From the NCBI RefSeq assembly GCF_014697585.1, contig NZ_JACJSB010000037.1, forward strand, positions 1 through 38,332: a stretch of DNA of 38,332 bases, read 5' to 3'. The notes under the pieces are model-generated. The model saw only the letters and a list, made by a program, of their open reading frames with translations. It made no database searches and had not been told where the DNA came from. A program made the translations under genes and the position numbers. Positions 36,596 to 38,332 of the stretch are shown piece by piece (position 1 is the first letter of the stretch; every line of letters begins with the position of its first letter). The DNA comes from Dolichospermum sp. FACHB-1091 (GTDB lineage Bacteria > Cyanobacteriota > Cyanobacteriia > Cyanobacteriales > Nostocaceae).

Positions 36596-38332
36596 TTAAG
36601 CAATAATCACAAAATCGTTAGGAGTCAAAGGATCTACAACTGCAAACTCACCACCAGTACCAAAACCTGCTGTAGCGCCATCTTGGTTATAGAAGAGACT
36701 ACCGCTGCTTAGACTATAAACAATCTTGGCGGTGCTATCTCCTGCGAATTCATCATCTTCAACATAGCCAAAGTCTGACACATCGCTAAATCCTGCACCG
36801 ACATTACTGATTAGATCAAATACTGTTTTACTCAGAACTAACTGGTCAATTCCTGTGGAGAAGTCAGCAATGATGTCTACTCCATTACCAGTTGTATTAA
36901 AAGGATTAAATCCACTGAATATAAACTGGTCACTACCAGCGCCACCAAGCAAATTGTTACTACCCAGACCACCAGTGAGGGAGTCATCACCATCTCCACC
37001 GGTGAGGAGGTCATTACCATCTCCGCCAAACAAGAAGTCATTACCAGTACTTCCAGTGAGGATGTCATCACCTAGACCACCTTCTAAGGTGTTGTTCAGA
37101 CTATTGCCAATGAGGCGGTCATTACCATCACCACCGATTGCGTTTTCAATCGCGTCTACTGCGGTTAATACGACTTTTGTATTTGTATTAGCATCAACGT
37201 TTTGAGCAAAGCTGACACCCAGATTCAGACGGATAGATGTTGTAGCAGCCGTACCAGCAAAGCTAATGGTATCTACTCCAGATTCATCTATAATGGTGTC
37301 CGTACCCAGTCCAATCCCATTGATGGTGAAAATATAAGTATCATCACCAGCCCCACCAATTAAGGTATCTGTACCAGCACCACCATTGAGGATGTTATTA
37401 GCACCGTTACCGGTAATGACGTTATTACCCGCGTTACCAGTACCGTTAATTGCTGTTCCTGTCAGTGTCAGGTTTTCAACGTTAGCAAGAGCCGCAATGG
37501 TGTAAGTAACACTAGATTGAATGGTATCTGTACCACCACTGGCATTTTCGGTAATGGTGTCAGTGGTGCTATCTACAACGTAAATATCATTGCCTAAACC
37601 ACCAATTAAGGTATCAATACCAGCACCACCGTTGAGGATGTTATTAGCACCGTTACCAGTGATAACGTTATTACCTGCGTTACCAGTACCGTTAATTGCT
37701 GTTCCTGTCAGTGTCAGGTTTTCAACGTTAGCAAGAGCCGCAATGGTGTAAGTAACACTAGATTGAATGGTATCTGTACCACCACTGGCATTTTCGGTAA
37801 TGGTGTCAGTGGTGCTATCTACAACGTAAATATCGTCACCAGCCCCACCAATTAAGGTATCTGTACCTGCACCACCATTGAGGATGTTATTAGCACCGTT
37901 ACCAGTAATGACGTTATTACCCCCGTTACCAGTACCGTTAATTGCTGCTGTTCCTGTTAAAGTCAGGTTTTCAACGTTAGCAAGAGCCGCAATGGTGTAA
38001 GTAACACTAGATTGAATGGTATCTGTACCACCACTGGCATTTTCGGTAATGGTGTCAGTGGTGCTATCTACAACGTAAATATCATTGCCTAAACCACCAA
38101 TTAAGGTATCTGTACCTGCACCACCGTTGAGGATGTTATTAGCACCGTTACCAGTAATGACGTTATTACCCGCGTTACCAGTACCGTTAATTGCTGCTGT
38201 TCCTGTTAAAGTCAGGTTTTCAACGTTAGCAAGAGCCGCAATGGTGTAAGTAACACTAGATTGAATGGTATCTGTACCACCACTGGCATTTTCGGTAATG
38301 GTGTCAGTGGTGCTATCTACAACGTAAATATC
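36596..38332 (-). CDS. RTX-type calcium-binding repeat protein (N-terminus outside window)
   Basis: An open frame of 578 codons plus stop, continuous to the right edge with no start codon, so the true start is beyond 38332. The first 330 residues visible are four near-identical 82-83-residue units (DIYVVDSTTDTITENASGG ...). A spacer (about residues 331-410) and classical nonapeptide RTX motifs follow (EGGLGDDIL, FGGDGNDLL, TGGDGDDSL). The C-terminal domain (QFIFSGFNPF, DIIADFSTGIDQL) is typical of type I secreted RTX proteins. Calcium folding outside the cell and export by an ABC/HlyD/TolC system are inferred. Function of the missing N-terminal part unknown. Confidence 0.93.
   Translation of the reverse strand, partial: DIYVVDSTTDTITENASGGTDTIQSSVTYTIAALANVENLTLTGTAAINGTGNAGNNVITGNGANNILNGGAGTDTLIGGLGNDIYVVDSTTDTITENASGGTDTIQSSVTYTIAALANVENLTLTGTAAINGTGNGGNNVITGNGANNILNGGAGTDTLIGGAGDDIYVVDSTTDTITENASGGTDTIQSSVTYTIAALANVENLTLTGTAINGTGNAGNNVITGNGANNILNGGAGIDTLIGGLGNDIYVVDSTTDTITENASGGTDTIQSSVTYTIAALANVENLTLTGTAINGTGNAGNNVITGNGANNILNGGAGTDTLIGGAGDDTYIFTINGIGLGTDTIIDESGVDTISFAGTAATTSIRLNLGVSFAQNVDANTNTKVVLTAVDAIENAIGGDGNDRLIGNSLNNTLEGGLGDDILTGSTGNDFLFGGDGNDLLTGGDGDDSLTGGLGSNNLLGGAGSDQFIFSGFNPFNTTGNGVDIIADFSTGIDQLVLSKTVFDLISNVGAGFSDVSDFGYVEDDEFAGDSTAKIVYSLSSGSLFYNQDGATAGFGTGGEFAVVDPLTPNDFVIIA
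37343..38332 (-). repeat. Tandem 246-249 bp coding repeats (four copies)
   Basis: Unit starts (GATATTTAC, minus strand) are at 38332, 38083, 37834 and 37588, giving lengths 249, 249, 246 and about 246. Units 1 and 2 carry an extra alanine codon and a TTAAA variant that units 3 and 4 lack. Unit ends alternate GLGN, GAGD, GLGN, GAGD. Identity at the DNA level is very high, so duplication or conversion is recent. More units may lie beyond the edge. Confidence 0.92.

Noticed and set aside
36877-37071. Overlapping frames in the RTX region on both strands
   Set aside because: Glycine-aspartate repeat DNA leaves other frames open by composition; the RTX frame is continuous and family-consistent.
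37343-38332. Regular repeats resembling a CRISPR array
   Set aside because: Units are about 249 bp, contiguous and coding in one frame, without spacers; they are protein repeats of an RTX protein.

Overview
The window is chromosomal DNA from a cyanobacterium, most likely a filamentous Nostocales species (Anabaena/Dolichospermum/Nostoc type). The evidence is the plant-type phytoene desaturase–phytoene synthase pair, a CPP1-like (DUF3353) membrane protein, scattered GCGATCGC (HIP1) octamers, heptamer tandem repeats of the STRR kind and low-GC coding sequence. The genus is an inference; no rRNA is present.

Layout. 1-2.85 kb: remains of a type I restriction-modification locus, with hsdR bracketed by two inverted copies of a miniature transposon (MITE) and an hsdM scrap fused to its 3' end. 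3-9.5 kb: an SbcC-type SMC nuclease subunit, a HAD hydrolase, the CPP1-like protein, a long gene-poor gap, an OmpR-type regulator and a cysteine-less rhodanese. 9.6-16 kb: mutL, a small protein overlapping an HNH endonuclease, a secreted protein, a possible HEPN-like protein, a NagZ-type glycosidase and an RlpA-type protein. 16.5-19.2 kb: the pds-crtB carotenoid operon and tRNA-Ser(GCT). 19.3-23.3 kb: a small protein, a divergent two-component pair separated by 19 bp, and an amidase. 23.4-26.3 kb: a translationally coupled ATPase/TOPRIM pair (candidate defence system) and ilvC. 26.6-31.3 kb: a type 2 NADH dehydrogenase, a PIN-toxin module, an orphaned UPF0175 antitoxin with a broken toxin, a Uma2 protein, and a RAYT transposase flanked by REP-like repeats and split by a third MITE. 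31.3-35.8 kb: an RND efflux operon. 36-38.3 kb: a decayed TnpB gene and the C-terminal 578 residues of an RTX repeat protein that runs off the right edge.

How it fits together. Housekeeping blocks (carotenoid synthesis, branched-chain amino acids, mismatch repair, respiration, cell wall, efflux) alternate with accessory islands of restriction, toxin-antitoxin, ATPase/TOPRIM and mobile-element genes, many of them visibly decaying. The clearest new observation is a 103-151 bp MITE present three times. It has about 27-bp imperfect terminal inverted repeats and TA duplications, and its copy inside the RAYT gene can be excised on paper to restore the reading frame exactly. The best candidate for a little-described system is the ATPase + TOPRIM pair at 23.4-25.2 kb, followed by the PIN module at 28.1-29.2 kb and the overlapping small protein/HNH pair at 11.4-12.2 kb.
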